Of a stretch of DNA of 64,000 nucleotides, positions 25,095-34,960 are shown one piece after another. Source of the DNA: Hypericibacter sp049323455. Its GTDB lineage: Bacteria; Pseudomonadota; Alphaproteobacteria; Dongiales; Dongiaceae. Positions within the stretch are counted from its first letter, which is position 1, and each line of letters begins with the position of its first letter. The notes beneath the pieces are model-generated. The model searched no databases, was not told the DNA's origin, and saw only the letters and a list, made by a program, of their open reading frames with translations. The stretch is taken from positions 1-64,000 of the forward strand of contig JBMONF010000025.1 in the NCBI GenBank assembly GCA_049323455.1, given 5' to 3'. Position numbers and translations under genes: made by a program.

Positions 25095-26684
25095 ATGCTC
25101 CTTGCTCCACAGGGTGGCCGTGCCACCCGACTCCGCTCCGCTCATACCGCCCCGCTCTCCGTCCCGGCCAATGAGCCGGCAACGCCTGAGCTCGCGGCCG
25201 CTCAGCCGGCGACGGTTCCGGCGACCGTTGGCGAGCCCGCCGCTGCCCGGACCGTCACGGCCCAGGCCGCTGCAGCCCAGCCCATCGCGGCCAAGCGCGC
25301 GCGACGACGAGGTGGCGCGACCGCTTCCCCTGCCCTCACCATCGTCCCGCCGCAGCCCGAAGAGCGCGGCGCCGTCACACCGAAAATCGCCGAATTCCTC
25401 GATCGCGTGCAGCCGGCCACGCCTTGCCTGGTGCTCGACCTCGACGTGGTCGAAGGCAACTATCTGGGCCTCGCCGCCTCGCTGGCGCCGGCCGAGATCT
25501 TCTATGCCGTGAAGGCCAATCCGGCGCCGGAGATCCTGCGCCTGCTCGCCAAGCGCGGCAGCTCGTTCGACGTGGCGAGCCGCGGCGAGATCGACCTCTG
25601 CCTCGAGGCCGGCATCCGCCCCGAGCACATCTCGTTCGGCAACACCATCAAGAAGCAGGCCGACATCGCCTATGCCTACGGGCGGGGTGTCAGGCTCTTC
25701 GCCTTCGATTCCGAGGCCGAGCTGGAGAAGCTGGCGGCGGCCGCGCCCGGCGCCACGGTGTTCTGCCGCCTGCTGGTGGACGGTGCCGGCGCCGAATGGC
25801 CGCTCTCGCGGAAGTTCGGCTGCTCCTTCGCCATGGCCAAGGCGCTGCTGCTCAAGGCCAGGACGGTTGGGCTCGATGCCGCCGGCGTCTCCTTCCATAT
25901 CGGCTCGCAGCAGACGGATCTCGGCCAGTGGGACCGCGTGCTCTCGGCCGTGGCCGCGCTCTATGGCGAGCTCAGGGCCGAGGGGCTCGAGCCCAGCCTC
26001 ATCAACCTCGGCGGCGGCTTCCCTTGCCGCTACCAGAGGGACGTGCCGTCGGTGGGCGAATATGGCCGCGCCGTGATCGGCGCCGTCCGGCGCCATTTCG
26101 GCCCGCGCCTGCCGCGCCTCATCTGCGAGCCCGGCCGCGGCATGGTGGGCGAGGCCGGGGTGATCGAGAGCGAGGTGGTGCTGGTCTCGACCAAGGAGCT
26201 GGGCGAGACCACGCGCTGGGTCTATCTCGACATCGGCAAGTTCTCAGGCCTCGCCGAAACCATGGAGGAGGCGATCAAATACCGCCTCAAGACGCCGCAT
26301 GACGGCGGGCCGACCGGCCCGGTCGTGCTGGCGGGCCCGTCCTGCGATTCGGCCGACATCCTCTACGAGAAGACGGCCTACGAGCTGCCGCTGGCCTTGA
26401 AGCCCGGCGACAAGGTGCGGATTCTCGCCTGCGGCGCCTACACCACGACCTATTCCTCGGTCGGCTTCAACGGCTTCGCGCCGCTCAAGGCCTACTGCAT
26501 CGGCCGGGCGGGAGGCGGGCGGGCCGCGGCCCGCCCCCTGGGCTCTCACTCCGTAGCGTCCACGCCGTCGGGCTCGCCGACCACGACCCAGGTCAGGGCG
26601 TCGGGATCGAGCAGGCGCTTGGCCACGCGCTTCACGTCGTCGAGCGTGACGCTTCCGAACAGCGCGGCACGGCGCTCGGAATAG
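25095..26684 (+). CDS. speF: Ornithine/lysine decarboxylase, fold III PLP enzyme, with both termini extended
   Basis: This 529-residue frame holds an alanine-racemase-fold decarboxylase converting ornithine to putrescine. The PLP lysine is K140 (YAVKANPAPE), the phosphate-binding loop is NLGGGFPCRY, and the active-site cysteine is C417 (GPSCDSADILYEK). Two features are odd. The first 95 residues are Ala/Pro-rich low complexity before the conserved PATPCLVLDLDVVEGNY, yet ATG 25095 has GAGAGGGA well placed. At the other end, the normal C-terminus (FNGFAPLKAYCI, about residue 471) lacks a stop, and the frame runs 58 more residues through a hairpin and 139 bases antisense to the peptidase gene. 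A lost stop or a small frameshift is likely. Confidence 0.88.
   Translation: MLLAPQGGRATRLRSAHTAPLSVPANEPATPELAAAQPATVPATVGEPAAARTVTAQAAAAQPIAAKRARRRGGATASPALTIVPPQPEERGAVTPKIAEFLDRVQPATPCLVLDLDVVEGNYLGLAASLAPAEIFYAVKANPAPEILRLLAKRGSSFDVASRGEIDLCLEAGIRPEHISFGNTIKKQADIAYAYGRGVRLFAFDSEAELEKLAAAAPGATVFCRLLVDGAGAEWPLSRKFGCSFAMAKALLLKARTVGLDAAGVSFHIGSQQTDLGQWDRVLSAVAALYGELRAEGLEPSLINLGGGFPCRYQRDVPSVGEYGRAVIGAVRRHFGPRLPRLICEPGRGMVGEAGVIESEVVLVSTKELGETTRWVYLDIGKFSGLAETMEEAIKYRLKTPHDGGPTGPVVLAGPSCDSADILYEKTAYELPLALKPGDKVRILACGAYTTTYSSVGFNGFAPLKAYCIGRAGGGRAAARPLGSHSVASTPSGSPTTTQVRASGSSRRLATRFTSSSVTLPNSAARRSE
26517..26536. terminator. GC-rich palindrome between convergent genes
   Basis: A 20-base perfect palindrome, GGGCGGGCCG followed by its complement, lies just after the usual end of the decarboxylase domain and just before the peptidase stop. 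It is placed like a bidirectional terminator. The decarboxylase frame reads through it. Confidence 0.5.
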
Positions 26685-28033
26685 TCGATCCCGAGCCGGT
26701 CCAGCTGCAGCGAGACCAGATTGCCGGCGATGGCGCGGCTGCTGGTGAAGCGCAACGGATAGGAACCGAGGATATAGGATCTGGCATCGTCGAGCTCCGC
26801 TTGGGTCGGGCCTTCGGCGGCGAGATCGGCCCACACCTTGCGGATCACGGCCATGGATTCCTTGGCCCGGCCGTTCTCGGTGGCGGTCTGGCCCAGGATC
26901 AGCCCGGCCTTGTCGTAGGTGGCGAGATCGGCGCTGATCGAATAGGCGAGCCCGCGCTTCTCGCGCACCTCGCGGGTGAGTCGGGAGCCGAAGCCGCCGC
27001 CCAGCGTCTCCATGAGGAGTGTCGCCGCATAGAAATCCGGATCGTCGCGCTTGATGCCCGGCTCGCCCAGCAGGATCACGCTCTGCGGCACTTGCCGGCG
27101 GATCACGATCAGCTTGCCGGCGCCGACGGGCTTCGCCTCCGGCACCGGGTCCGGCGCGCCTTCGGCCGGCAGCGCGCCGAAGGTCTTGTCGAGGAGCGGC
27201 GCCAGCTCGGCCGCCGTGATGTCGCCGACGACGCCGATCTCGAGCCGGTCGCGCGCGAAATGGGCCCGGACGAAGCCTCTGAGGTCGTCCGCCGTGATGC
27301 GCGCCAGGCTTTCCGGGCTGCCGAGCGGATCGCGCCCGTAGCCGTGATCGGGGAAGACGGTATGCCACCAGGCGTCGCGCGCGATGGTGGCCGGATCGTC
27401 GGCATGGCTGGCGATGACGGCCTGGATCTGGCCCTTGACCCGGTCGATCGGCTCGGCATCGAAGCGCGGCTCGGCCAGCGCCAGACGCAGCAGATCGAAG
27501 GCCTCGTCGCGGTGCTCGGTCAGGGTGCGCATCGAGCCGCGGAAGTCGTCCATGCCGGCGTCGAAATCGAGATCGATCGCGAGGTCGGAGAGGCGGCGCT
27601 GGAAGGCCTCGGAATCGAGCGGGCCCGCCCCTTCGTCGAGCAGTCCCGACACCAGCGTGGCGAGACCGGCCTTGTCGGCGGGATCGGCCGCGGCCCCGCC
27701 GCGAAAGCCGAGCGCCACCGAGATCAGCGGCATGGAATGGTCCTCGACCAGCCAGGCCTCGACGCCGCCGGGGCTGACGACGCGCTCGATCTTGACCGCG
27801 GCGAGCGCCGGCAGCGGCAGCAGCCAAAAGAACAAAAACAGCAGCGCCACGATGCCGGGGCTAGAGCTTTTCCCGTTTGAATTGAACATTCCTTCGTCGC
27901 CCCCGCGAAAGCGGGGGCCCAGGAGAGGCGATCGTCGCTTGCCCTGGGTTCCCGCTTTCGCGGGAACGACGAGGTGGTGCGATTCAACCCAAACGAAATC
28001 CGCTCTAGCACGCCTCATCGCCATGCCACTCAT
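26546..28033 (-). CDS. M16-family peptidase-like protein, inactive subunit, with a repeat element in its signal peptide
   Basis: This 495-residue protein is the partner of the active M16 gene upstream. It overlaps that gene by 4 bases (ATGA). The zinc motif HxxEH is absent where expected: the region reads AGLATLVSGLLDEGAG. In paired bacterial M16 proteins one chain lacks the motif. Residues 10-57 (48 codons) are the translation of a palindromic repeat element. Removing it gives MSGMAMRRASPGIVALLFLF, a normal signal peptide ending ALA-AVKIE. Secretion now needs either an extended n-region or starting at the internal ATG inside the repeat (MFNSNGKSSSPGIV). The C-terminus overlaps the extended decarboxylase frame. 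Confidence 0.88.
   Translation of the reverse strand: MSGMAMRRARADFVWVESHHLVVPAKAGTQGKRRSPLLGPRFRGGDEGMFNSNGKSSSPGIVALLFLFFWLLPLPALAAVKIERVVSPGGVEAWLVEDHSMPLISVALGFRGGAAADPADKAGLATLVSGLLDEGAGPLDSEAFQRRLSDLAIDLDFDAGMDDFRGSMRTLTEHRDEAFDLLRLALAEPRFDAEPIDRVKGQIQAVIASHADDPATIARDAWWHTVFPDHGYGRDPLGSPESLARITADDLRGFVRAHFARDRLEIGVVGDITAAELAPLLDKTFGALPAEGAPDPVPEAKPVGAGKLIVIRRQVPQSVILLGEPGIKRDDPDFYAATLLMETLGGGFGSRLTREVREKRGLAYSISADLATYDKAGLILGQTATENGRAKESMAVIRKVWADLAAEGPTQAELDDARSYILGSYPLRFTSSRAIAGNLVSLQLDRLGIDYSERRAALFGSVTLDDVKRVAKRLLDPDALTWVVVGEPDGVDATE
27862..28007. repeat. MITE-like palindromic element inserted in a coding sequence
   Basis: Ends are TAGAGC on the left and GCTCTA on the right, inside CTAG on both sides. 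Outer arms GTTTGAATTGAAC and GATTCAACCCAAAC surround two hairpins, CCCCCGC-gaaa-GCGGGGG and TTCCCGC-tttc-GCGGGAA. Counting one TA as target duplication, the net insertion is 144 bases. It belongs to the family at 6909-7055. Confidence 0.85.
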
Positions 28034-29394
28034 GACGTCTCCTTGGGCAGGAGCAGCCCGGTCGCGGAGCGGTTGATATCCAGCACCGCCTTGGCCGCCG
28101 CTTCCACATCCGCGCGCGTCACGGCGCCGATGCGCTCCGGCCAGGACTCGACGTCATCGACCGTAAGGCCGGTCGTCAGCGCCACCCCCATCATGTTGGC
28201 CGGCCCCGACAGGCTGTCGCGCGCCTTGACCGCGTCGGCCAGCAACGCCGCCTTGGCGCGCGCCACCTCCTCGTCGGTGACACCGCCGGCGAGAAGATCG
28301 GCGATCTCCTTGTCGATCGCCGCTTCGATCGCCTCCAGCTTGCCGCCGGGCCGTGGCGTGGCGGAGAAGGAGAAAGTGCCGAGATCGAGGCGATCGCCGT
28401 TGTAGTGGGCGCTCGCCCCCGCCGCGACCTTCTGCTCCACCACCAGCCGGCGATAGAGCCGGCCGGTCGTATCCCCGCCCAGGATCTGTGCCAGCACCTC
28501 GAGCGCATAGGCATGTTCGCGGCCGGGGCCGGCATAGCTCGGCGCCTGATAGCTGCGCACCCATGAGGGTTGCTGCACGCGCGCACTTTCGAGCTGGACC
28601 CGGCGCGGGGCGAATTGCTGCGGCTCGAGGGTGCGGTGGCGCACCGGCACGGCGCGGGCTGGAATGGGGCCGTAATATTTCTCGACCAGTGGCCGCGCTT
28701 CCGCCGCCGAAATGTCGCCGGCCAGCACCAGCACTGCGTTATCCGGAGCGTACCATTGCCGATAAAAGGCCACGGCATCGTCCTGCGTCAGCCCCTCCAT
28801 CTCGTGCTCCCAGCCGATCACCGGGATGCGGTAGGGGTGATTGAGATAGAGCACCGCATTCAGCATCTCGGAGAGCCGCGCGCCGGGATCGTTGTCGACG
28901 CGCTGGCGCCGCTCCTCGAGGATCACCTTGCGCTCGGTATCGACGATCTCCGGCGTCAGCGCCAGATTGACCATGCGGTCGGCCTCGAGCTCCATCACCC
29001 GCGGCAACGCTTCGACCGCGACCGACTGGTAGAAGGCGGTGTAGTCGGCGGTGGTGAAGGCGTTCTCCTCGCCGCCCAACCGCGACACGATGGCGGAGAA
29101 CTGCCCGGGCCCGACGGCCTTGGTGCCGCGGAACATGAGGTGCTCGAGAAAATGCGCAAGGCCGCTCTTGCCGGGAGCTTCGTCGGCGCCGCCGACCTTG
29201 TAGAAGACCATCTGCGTCACCACCGGCGCGCGCCGGCTCGTGATCACCACCACCTGGAGGCCGTTTTCGAGCGTGAAGCTCTCGGCATTGAACAGGCGCG
29301 CCGCGGCGGGCGAGGCAGCGGACGCCAGCAGGATTGCGAGCAGAGCCAGAAGCGCGGCCACCCGGCTCAAGCGAGCAAGGCAATGGGACGGCAT
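28030..29394 (-). CDS. M16-family zinc peptidase, active subunit (pitrilysin type)
   Basis: This 454-residue periplasmic or membrane-bound peptidase has a signal peptide (MPSHCLARLSRVAALLALLA, cleavage after PAAA near residue 32). The inverted zinc motif is HFLEH: H81, E84 and H85 in SGLAHFLEHLMFRG. The downstream glutamate segment VILEERRQRVDNDPG (158-172) supplies the third ligand. The gene is followed, with ATGA overlap, by its inactive partner. Such pairs degrade small peptides in the envelope. This organisation after a DUF3035 lipoprotein and lspA recurs in Rhodospirillales. Confidence 0.92.
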   Translation of the reverse strand: MPSHCLARLSRVAALLALLAILLASAASPAAARLFNAESFTLENGLQVVVITSRRAPVVTQMVFYKVGGADEAPGKSGLAHFLEHLMFRGTKAVGPGQFSAIVSRLGGEENAFTTADYTAFYQSVAVEALPRVMELEADRMVNLALTPEIVDTERKVILEERRQRVDNDPGARLSEMLNAVLYLNHPYRIPVIGWEHEMEGLTQDDAVAFYRQWYAPDNAVLVLAGDISAAEARPLVEKYYGPIPARAVPVRHRTLEPQQFAPRRVQLESARVQQPSWVRSYQAPSYAGPGREHAYALEVLAQILGGDTTGRLYRRLVVEQKVAAGASAHYNGDRLDLGTFSFSATPRPGGKLEAIEAAIDKEIADLLAGGVTDEEVARAKAALLADAVKARDSLSGPANMMGVALTTGLTVDDVESWPERIGAVTRADVEAAAKAVLDINRSATGLLLPKETS

Positions 29395-29693
29395 CGGCGG
29401 CGATCCTCCCTCGAAGACGGCAAGGCCGGCCCGCGCAGGTCGCCCCTCGCGGCCGGCCTCTCAGGCGATCCTATCGGCGGGCGACCTGCCGGAATCGGCC
29501 TAGGGCAGTATCAGTTCGATCCGAAACATGTCCCCTCTCCCAGTTTCGGGTAAGGCTCGGCTTTCAGCAGGCCGGCTTCGCCGGCAACCTAATTCAAGAG
29601 CGGGCATTCGCCCGCGGCCAACCCTTCACGACCCTCCATCCCAACCTGTTGGGGGAAGGACGAGGGGGCGATCCCGCTCAACATGAAAGCACT
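29395..29693. repeat. Intergenic spacer with palindromic repeats
   Basis: About 29530-29665 contains CCCTCTCCCAGTTTCGGG, GCCGGCTTCGCCGGC and CATCCCAACCTGTTGGGGGAAGG hairpins, a variant of the element at 8880-8966. The remainder (29395-29529) has no identifiable content. No gene was found in the stretch. Confidence 0.55.
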
Positions 29694-30275
29694 CTAAAAG
29701 ATCCCTTCGAGCAACGCCTTCTTCTTGCGCTCGATGGTCGGCGTCTCGCCCTCGGTCACGGGCAGGCCCAGTGCCGCATTCTCCTGCAGCCGCTGGGTTT
29801 CCTTCGTCGGATCCACGACCGTGCCGGCGAGCTCGGGCTTGCGCCAGAAGATGAGCGAATCGATGAGCGACTTGTCCTGCTCGATCAGCGCCGCCGTCTC
29901 GGTGTCGATGGTCTGGCGGATCGATGGATCGATGCCGGTGGCGCCGGCGCTCTGCAGGAACGCCTTCTCGCCGTTCGAGCCAGGGTCCGGTTTCTCGCCC
30001 AGCGCCTGGCCGAGGCTGCCGCCAAAGGCATAGTCGCCGAACACGGCCGAGGCAGCCTGATCGCGCGCCGTGCCTTCTTGCGGCCGCGGCGCGCCCGGTG
30101 CCGGCGGGCGCAAGTTGTAGTCGGGCGGCAGGCTCAAGGGCGCGCGCGCATAGACCTGGAACTCGTCGGGTGCCTGCTTGTTGTAACCGAGAATCTCGCG
30201 CGCCTGGCTGCAGCCGGCGAGGCCCGTCAACAACAGAAGCGCGCCACAAGCGCGGATGACGTCCTTACTTGTCAT
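29694..30275 (-). CDS. DUF3035-domain lipoprotein
   Basis: This 193-residue protein has a lipoprotein signal (MTSKDVIRACGALLLLTGLAGCSQ) with lipobox LAGC, so the mature N-terminus is Cys22. The following RAREILGYNKQAPDEFQVYARAPLSLPPDYNLRPP is the DUF3035 signature. The rest is polar and Ala/Glu-rich (PTKETQRLQENAALGLPVTEGETPTIERKKKALLEGIF). Function is unknown; the family is found beside lspA in alphaproteobacteria, and the neighbouring signal peptidase II would process it. Confidence 0.88.
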   Translation of the reverse strand: MTSKDVIRACGALLLLTGLAGCSQAREILGYNKQAPDEFQVYARAPLSLPPDYNLRPPAPGAPRPQEGTARDQAASAVFGDYAFGGSLGQALGEKPDPGSNGEKAFLQSAGATGIDPSIRQTIDTETAALIEQDKSLIDSLIFWRKPELAGTVVDPTKETQRLQENAALGLPVTEGETPTIERKKKALLEGIF

Positions 30276-30306
30276 GGATCAAGGCCCGCCTCGCGGCCGG
30301 GCTCCC

Positions 30307-30777
30307 TCATTTCACCGGCCGCAGCTTGCCAAACAAGCCGTCCAGGAGCAACAGCGCCACGCCGACGGTGATGGCCGTGTCCGCCAGGTTGAAGGCCGGA
30401 AATCCCCACCCGGCGTAGTGAAAATAGAGAAAATCCACGACGGCGCCGAACCGCAGGCGGTCGATCACGTTGCCGACCGCCCCGCCGATGATGAGACCCA
30501 GGCCCAAGGCCGGTAGCGGCGCTTTGACGCGGGCGAGCCAGACGGCGAGCCCCGCCACCACCAGGAGCGCGAAGCCCGCCAGCAGATAAGGCGCATAGGC
30601 GCCGTCGCTCCAGAACATGCTGAAGCTGACGCCCCGGTTCCAAGCCAGCACCAAATCGAAGACGGGCAGGACGGCGATGGGCTCCGGCGGGTTCATCACG
30701 CGGGTCAGAATGACCCATTTGGAGAGCTGATCGAGGGCGAGGGCCGCCAGGACGGCGGCAAGACCGAGACGCCACAT
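30307..30777 (-). CDS. lspA: Lipoprotein signal peptidase (signal peptidase II)
   Basis: This 156-residue inner-membrane aspartyl protease cleaves prolipoproteins ahead of the lipidated cysteine. Four hydrophobic segments are visible. The catalytic aspartates are D115 (GNVIDRLRFGAVVDF) and D133 (FNLADTAI), and the N-terminal ALDQLSKW motif fits. It begins 6 bases after the end of ileS, the usual ileS-lspA pairing, and is followed by a lipoprotein gene. Confidence 0.95.
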   Translation of the reverse strand: MWRLGLAAVLAALALDQLSKWVILTRVMNPPEPIAVLPVFDLVLAWNRGVSFSMFWSDGAYAPYLLAGFALLVVAGLAVWLARVKAPLPALGLGLIIGGAVGNVIDRLRFGAVVDFLYFHYAGWGFPAFNLADTAITVGVALLLLDGLFGKLRPVK

Positions 30778-30783
30778 TGCCTG

Positions 30784-33666
30784 TCAGGCGCCTTTCGCCG
30801 CCTCGACCGCATCGGCGCAGCGCCCGCACAGGGTCGGATGCGCCGCGTGGCTGCCGCGATCGGGCAGATGCTTCCAGCAGCGCTCGCACTTTTCGCCCTC
30901 GGCCGGCGCCACCACCACGCCCACATCCGGCACGTCCGGCAGCGTGAAGGCGCCGGCCGGGATCGGCTCCGCGGTCAGCGTCGCCGCCGAGGTGATGGCG
31001 ATCTCGGCCAGATCGACGCCGTCGCAGAGCTGCTTCAGATCCGCCGGCAGATGCAGAACCGGATGGGCCTGCAGGCTCGAGCCGATGCGCTTGGCCGCAC
31101 GCTCGATCTCGATGGCACCGGTGACGACGCGCCTCAAGTCGCGCAGCCTGGCCCAGCGCTCGGCCAGCGCATCGTCGCGCCAGGAAGCAGGGATCTCCGG
31201 GAAGAGGCGCAGATGGATGCTCTCCTCGTCGGCCTCGACCGCGCCACCCTTCCAGGGCCGGTGCTGCCAGGCCTCCTCGGCCGTGAAGCACAGCACCGGA
31301 GCCAACCAGACGGCGAGGCAGGAGAACAGCTCGTAAAGCACGGTTCGGACCGCACGCCGACGCGGGCTCTTGGGCGCATCGCAATAGAGCGCATCCTTGC
31401 GGACATCGAAATAGAAGGCGCTCAGATCGACCGCGCAGAAGTTGTGCAGCTCCATATAGACGTTGTGCAGCTCGAAATTGTCGGCGGCCGCGCGCATCTG
31501 CTGGTCGAGCTCGCTCAAGCGATGCAGGACCCAGCGCTCCAGCTCCGGCATCCGAGCGACCCCCAGCCGCTCGGATTCGCTCCAGCCGTCGAGCGCGCCC
31601 AAGAGATAGCGGAAGGTATTGCGCAGACGGCGATAGTGATCGGCGACGAATTTGAGCACCTCGTTGCCGATGCGCTGATCCTCGGCATAGTCGCAGCCGA
31701 TCGCGACCCAGAGCCGCAGGATGTCGGCGCCGTACCGCTTCATCACATCCTGCGGCGCCACCACATTGCCCAGCGACTTCGACATCTTGCGGCCCTGCTC
31801 GTCGAGCGTGAAGCCGTGGGTGATGACGGTCTTGTAGGGGGCATAGCCGCGGGTGCCGCAGCTCTCGAGCAGCGAGGAATGGAACCAGCCGCGATGCTGG
31901 TCCGATCCCTCGAGATAGACGTCGGCCGGCCAGGTCAGGTCCTTGTCCTTGCGCGGCTCCAGCACGAAGGCGTGGGTGGAGCCCGAATCGAACCAGACAT
32001 CGACGATGTCGATGACCTGCTCGTAGTCCTCGGGATTGTGATCCGGCCCCAGGAAGCGCGAAGGATCGCTCGCGAACCAGGCGTCCGCCCCTTCCTTCTC
32101 GAAGGCCTCGGCGATGCGGTCCATCACCTTCTGGTCGCGCAAGGGCTCGTTGGTGCGCTTGTCGACGAATATGGCGATCGGCACGCCCCAGGCGCGCTGG
32201 CGCGAGATGCACCAGTCGGGCCGGCTCTCGATCATGGCGTAGAGGCGGTTGCGGCCCTGCGGCGGCACGAAGCGGGTGTCGTCGATGGCGGCGAGCGCCT
32301 TCTTGCGCAGCTCGTTCTTCTCCATCGAGATGAACCACTGCGCCGTATTGCGGAAGATGAGCGGCGCCTTGGAGCGCCAGCTATGCGGATAGGAGTGGGT
32401 GAGCTTGCCCTTGGCCAGAAGATGGCCGGCCTTCTCCAGCGCCGCCATCACCGCCGGATCGGCATCGCCCTTCTTGCCGTCGGGCTTCAGGACCCTCTTG
32501 CCGGCGAAAAGCTTCACATGGGCGAAATAGCTGCCGTCCTCGCCCACCGTCTCCGGCACCTCGAGCCCGTGCGCGATGCCCAGCTCGTAGTCGTCGGCGC
32601 CATGGCCCGGCGCGATATGGACGAGGCCGGTGCCCTGCTCGGTGGTGACGAAGCCGCCGGCCAGCAGCGGCACGTCGAAGTCGTAATAGCCTTCGGCCCC
32701 CTCGACGCCCCGCAAGGGATGCGCGCAGACCGTGCCGGCCAGAGCCGCGCCCTTGCCCGACCAGCAGACCTCGGCGGCCGAAATGCCCACCGTCTTGTCG
32801 AAATCCTCGCGCAAGGCCGCCGCCACCAGAAGCTTGTCGCCGCGCTTCACGACGGCACCCTCGGCAACGGCGGCGACCTCGATCGCCTGGTAGTCGATCT
32901 GGGCGCCATAGGCCAAAGCGCGGTTGCCGGGGATGGTCCAGGGTGTCGTGGTCCAGATCACGGCACTCGCGCCGGCGAGCGCGGGCAGGCTCGGGCGCGA
33001 GACCGGAAAACGCACCCAGATCGTGTTCGAGACATGGTCGTGATATTCGAGCTCGGCCTCGGCCAGCGCCGTCTTCTCCACCACCGACCAGAGCACCGGC
33101 TTCGAGCCCCGGAACAGGCCGCCATTCATCAGGAACTTGCCGATCTCGCGCACGATCTGCGCCTCGGCGGCATAGGCCATGGTGGTGTAGGGCCGCTCCC
33201 AGTCGCCGATCACGCCGAGCCGCTTGAACTCCTCGCGCTGCACCCCGATCCAGTACTGGGCGAACTCGCGGCACTCGCGCCGGAACTCGACGATCGGCAC
33301 CGCGTCCTTGTCTTGGCCCGCCGCCCGGTATTTCTCCTCGATCTTCCACTCGATCGGCAGGCCGTGGCAGTCCCAGCCGGGAACGTAGTTGGCGTCCCTG
33401 CCCAGCATCTGCTGGGTGCGGTTGATGACGTCCTTCAGGATCTTGTTGAGGGCATGGCCGATATGGATGGCACCGTTGGCATAAGGCGGGCCGTCATGGA
33501 GCACGAATTTGGGCCGCCCGGCCGCCGCCCGGCGCTGACGGCCGAACAGATCCATGGCCTCCCAGCGCTCGAGGATCTCGGGCTCGCGGCTCGGCAGGTT
33601 GGCGCGCATCGGGAAGTCGGTGCGCGGCAGAAAGACGGTCGCTTTGTAGTCCAACGGTGGCCTCAT
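30784..33666 (-). CDS. ileS: Isoleucyl-tRNA synthetase
   Basis: This 960-residue class I synthetase has the HIGH motif in YANGAIHIGHALNK, the KMSKS motif in GRKMSKSLGNVV, and a C-terminal zinc-binding segment (CERCWKHLPDRGSHAAHPTLC with a second CGRC). The editing domain lies between the Rossmann halves. The length is normal. The start at 33666 (MRPPLDYKATVFLPRTDFPM) was chosen because the conserved N-terminus follows it; the open frame upstream to 34836 is a shadow of ribF. It is the middle gene of ribF-ileS-lspA. Confidence 0.97.
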   Translation of the reverse strand: MRPPLDYKATVFLPRTDFPMRANLPSREPEILERWEAMDLFGRQRRAAAGRPKFVLHDGPPYANGAIHIGHALNKILKDVINRTQQMLGRDANYVPGWDCHGLPIEWKIEEKYRAAGQDKDAVPIVEFRRECREFAQYWIGVQREEFKRLGVIGDWERPYTTMAYAAEAQIVREIGKFLMNGGLFRGSKPVLWSVVEKTALAEAELEYHDHVSNTIWVRFPVSRPSLPALAGASAVIWTTTPWTIPGNRALAYGAQIDYQAIEVAAVAEGAVVKRGDKLLVAAALREDFDKTVGISAAEVCWSGKGAALAGTVCAHPLRGVEGAEGYYDFDVPLLAGGFVTTEQGTGLVHIAPGHGADDYELGIAHGLEVPETVGEDGSYFAHVKLFAGKRVLKPDGKKGDADPAVMAALEKAGHLLAKGKLTHSYPHSWRSKAPLIFRNTAQWFISMEKNELRKKALAAIDDTRFVPPQGRNRLYAMIESRPDWCISRQRAWGVPIAIFVDKRTNEPLRDQKVMDRIAEAFEKEGADAWFASDPSRFLGPDHNPEDYEQVIDIVDVWFDSGSTHAFVLEPRKDKDLTWPADVYLEGSDQHRGWFHSSLLESCGTRGYAPYKTVITHGFTLDEQGRKMSKSLGNVVAPQDVMKRYGADILRLWVAIGCDYAEDQRIGNEVLKFVADHYRRLRNTFRYLLGALDGWSESERLGVARMPELERWVLHRLSELDQQMRAAADNFELHNVYMELHNFCAVDLSAFYFDVRKDALYCDAPKSPRRRAVRTVLYELFSCLAVWLAPVLCFTAEEAWQHRPWKGGAVEADEESIHLRLFPEIPASWRDDALAERWARLRDLRRVVTGAIEIERAAKRIGSSLQAHPVLHLPADLKQLCDGVDLAEIAITSAATLTAEPIPAGAFTLPDVPDVGVVVAPAEGEKCERCWKHLPDRGSHAAHPTLCGRCADAVEAAKGA

Positions 33667-33716
33667 GCTCGCGGGCCGCGGACCCTTTCGGGGGTGCAGG
33701 CCGCGTTCTTTTCCGA

Positions 33717-34784
<1,068 letters not shown>

Positions 34785-34960
34785 GGGCTCTTGGGGCATA
34801 ACCCCGCCCCAAGGCCCGATCCTTGGCCGGGCCCAAGCGGGGAGCGGGGAAGATAGCGCGTCGCTCCCGGGCTGGGTAGGCCGAAGACCCGTGGAAATAT
34901 GGGCGCTTGCAGCGGCCCGGATCGCGAGGCGGCCGTCTGGTCCGGCCGAGCGGCCGGCGC

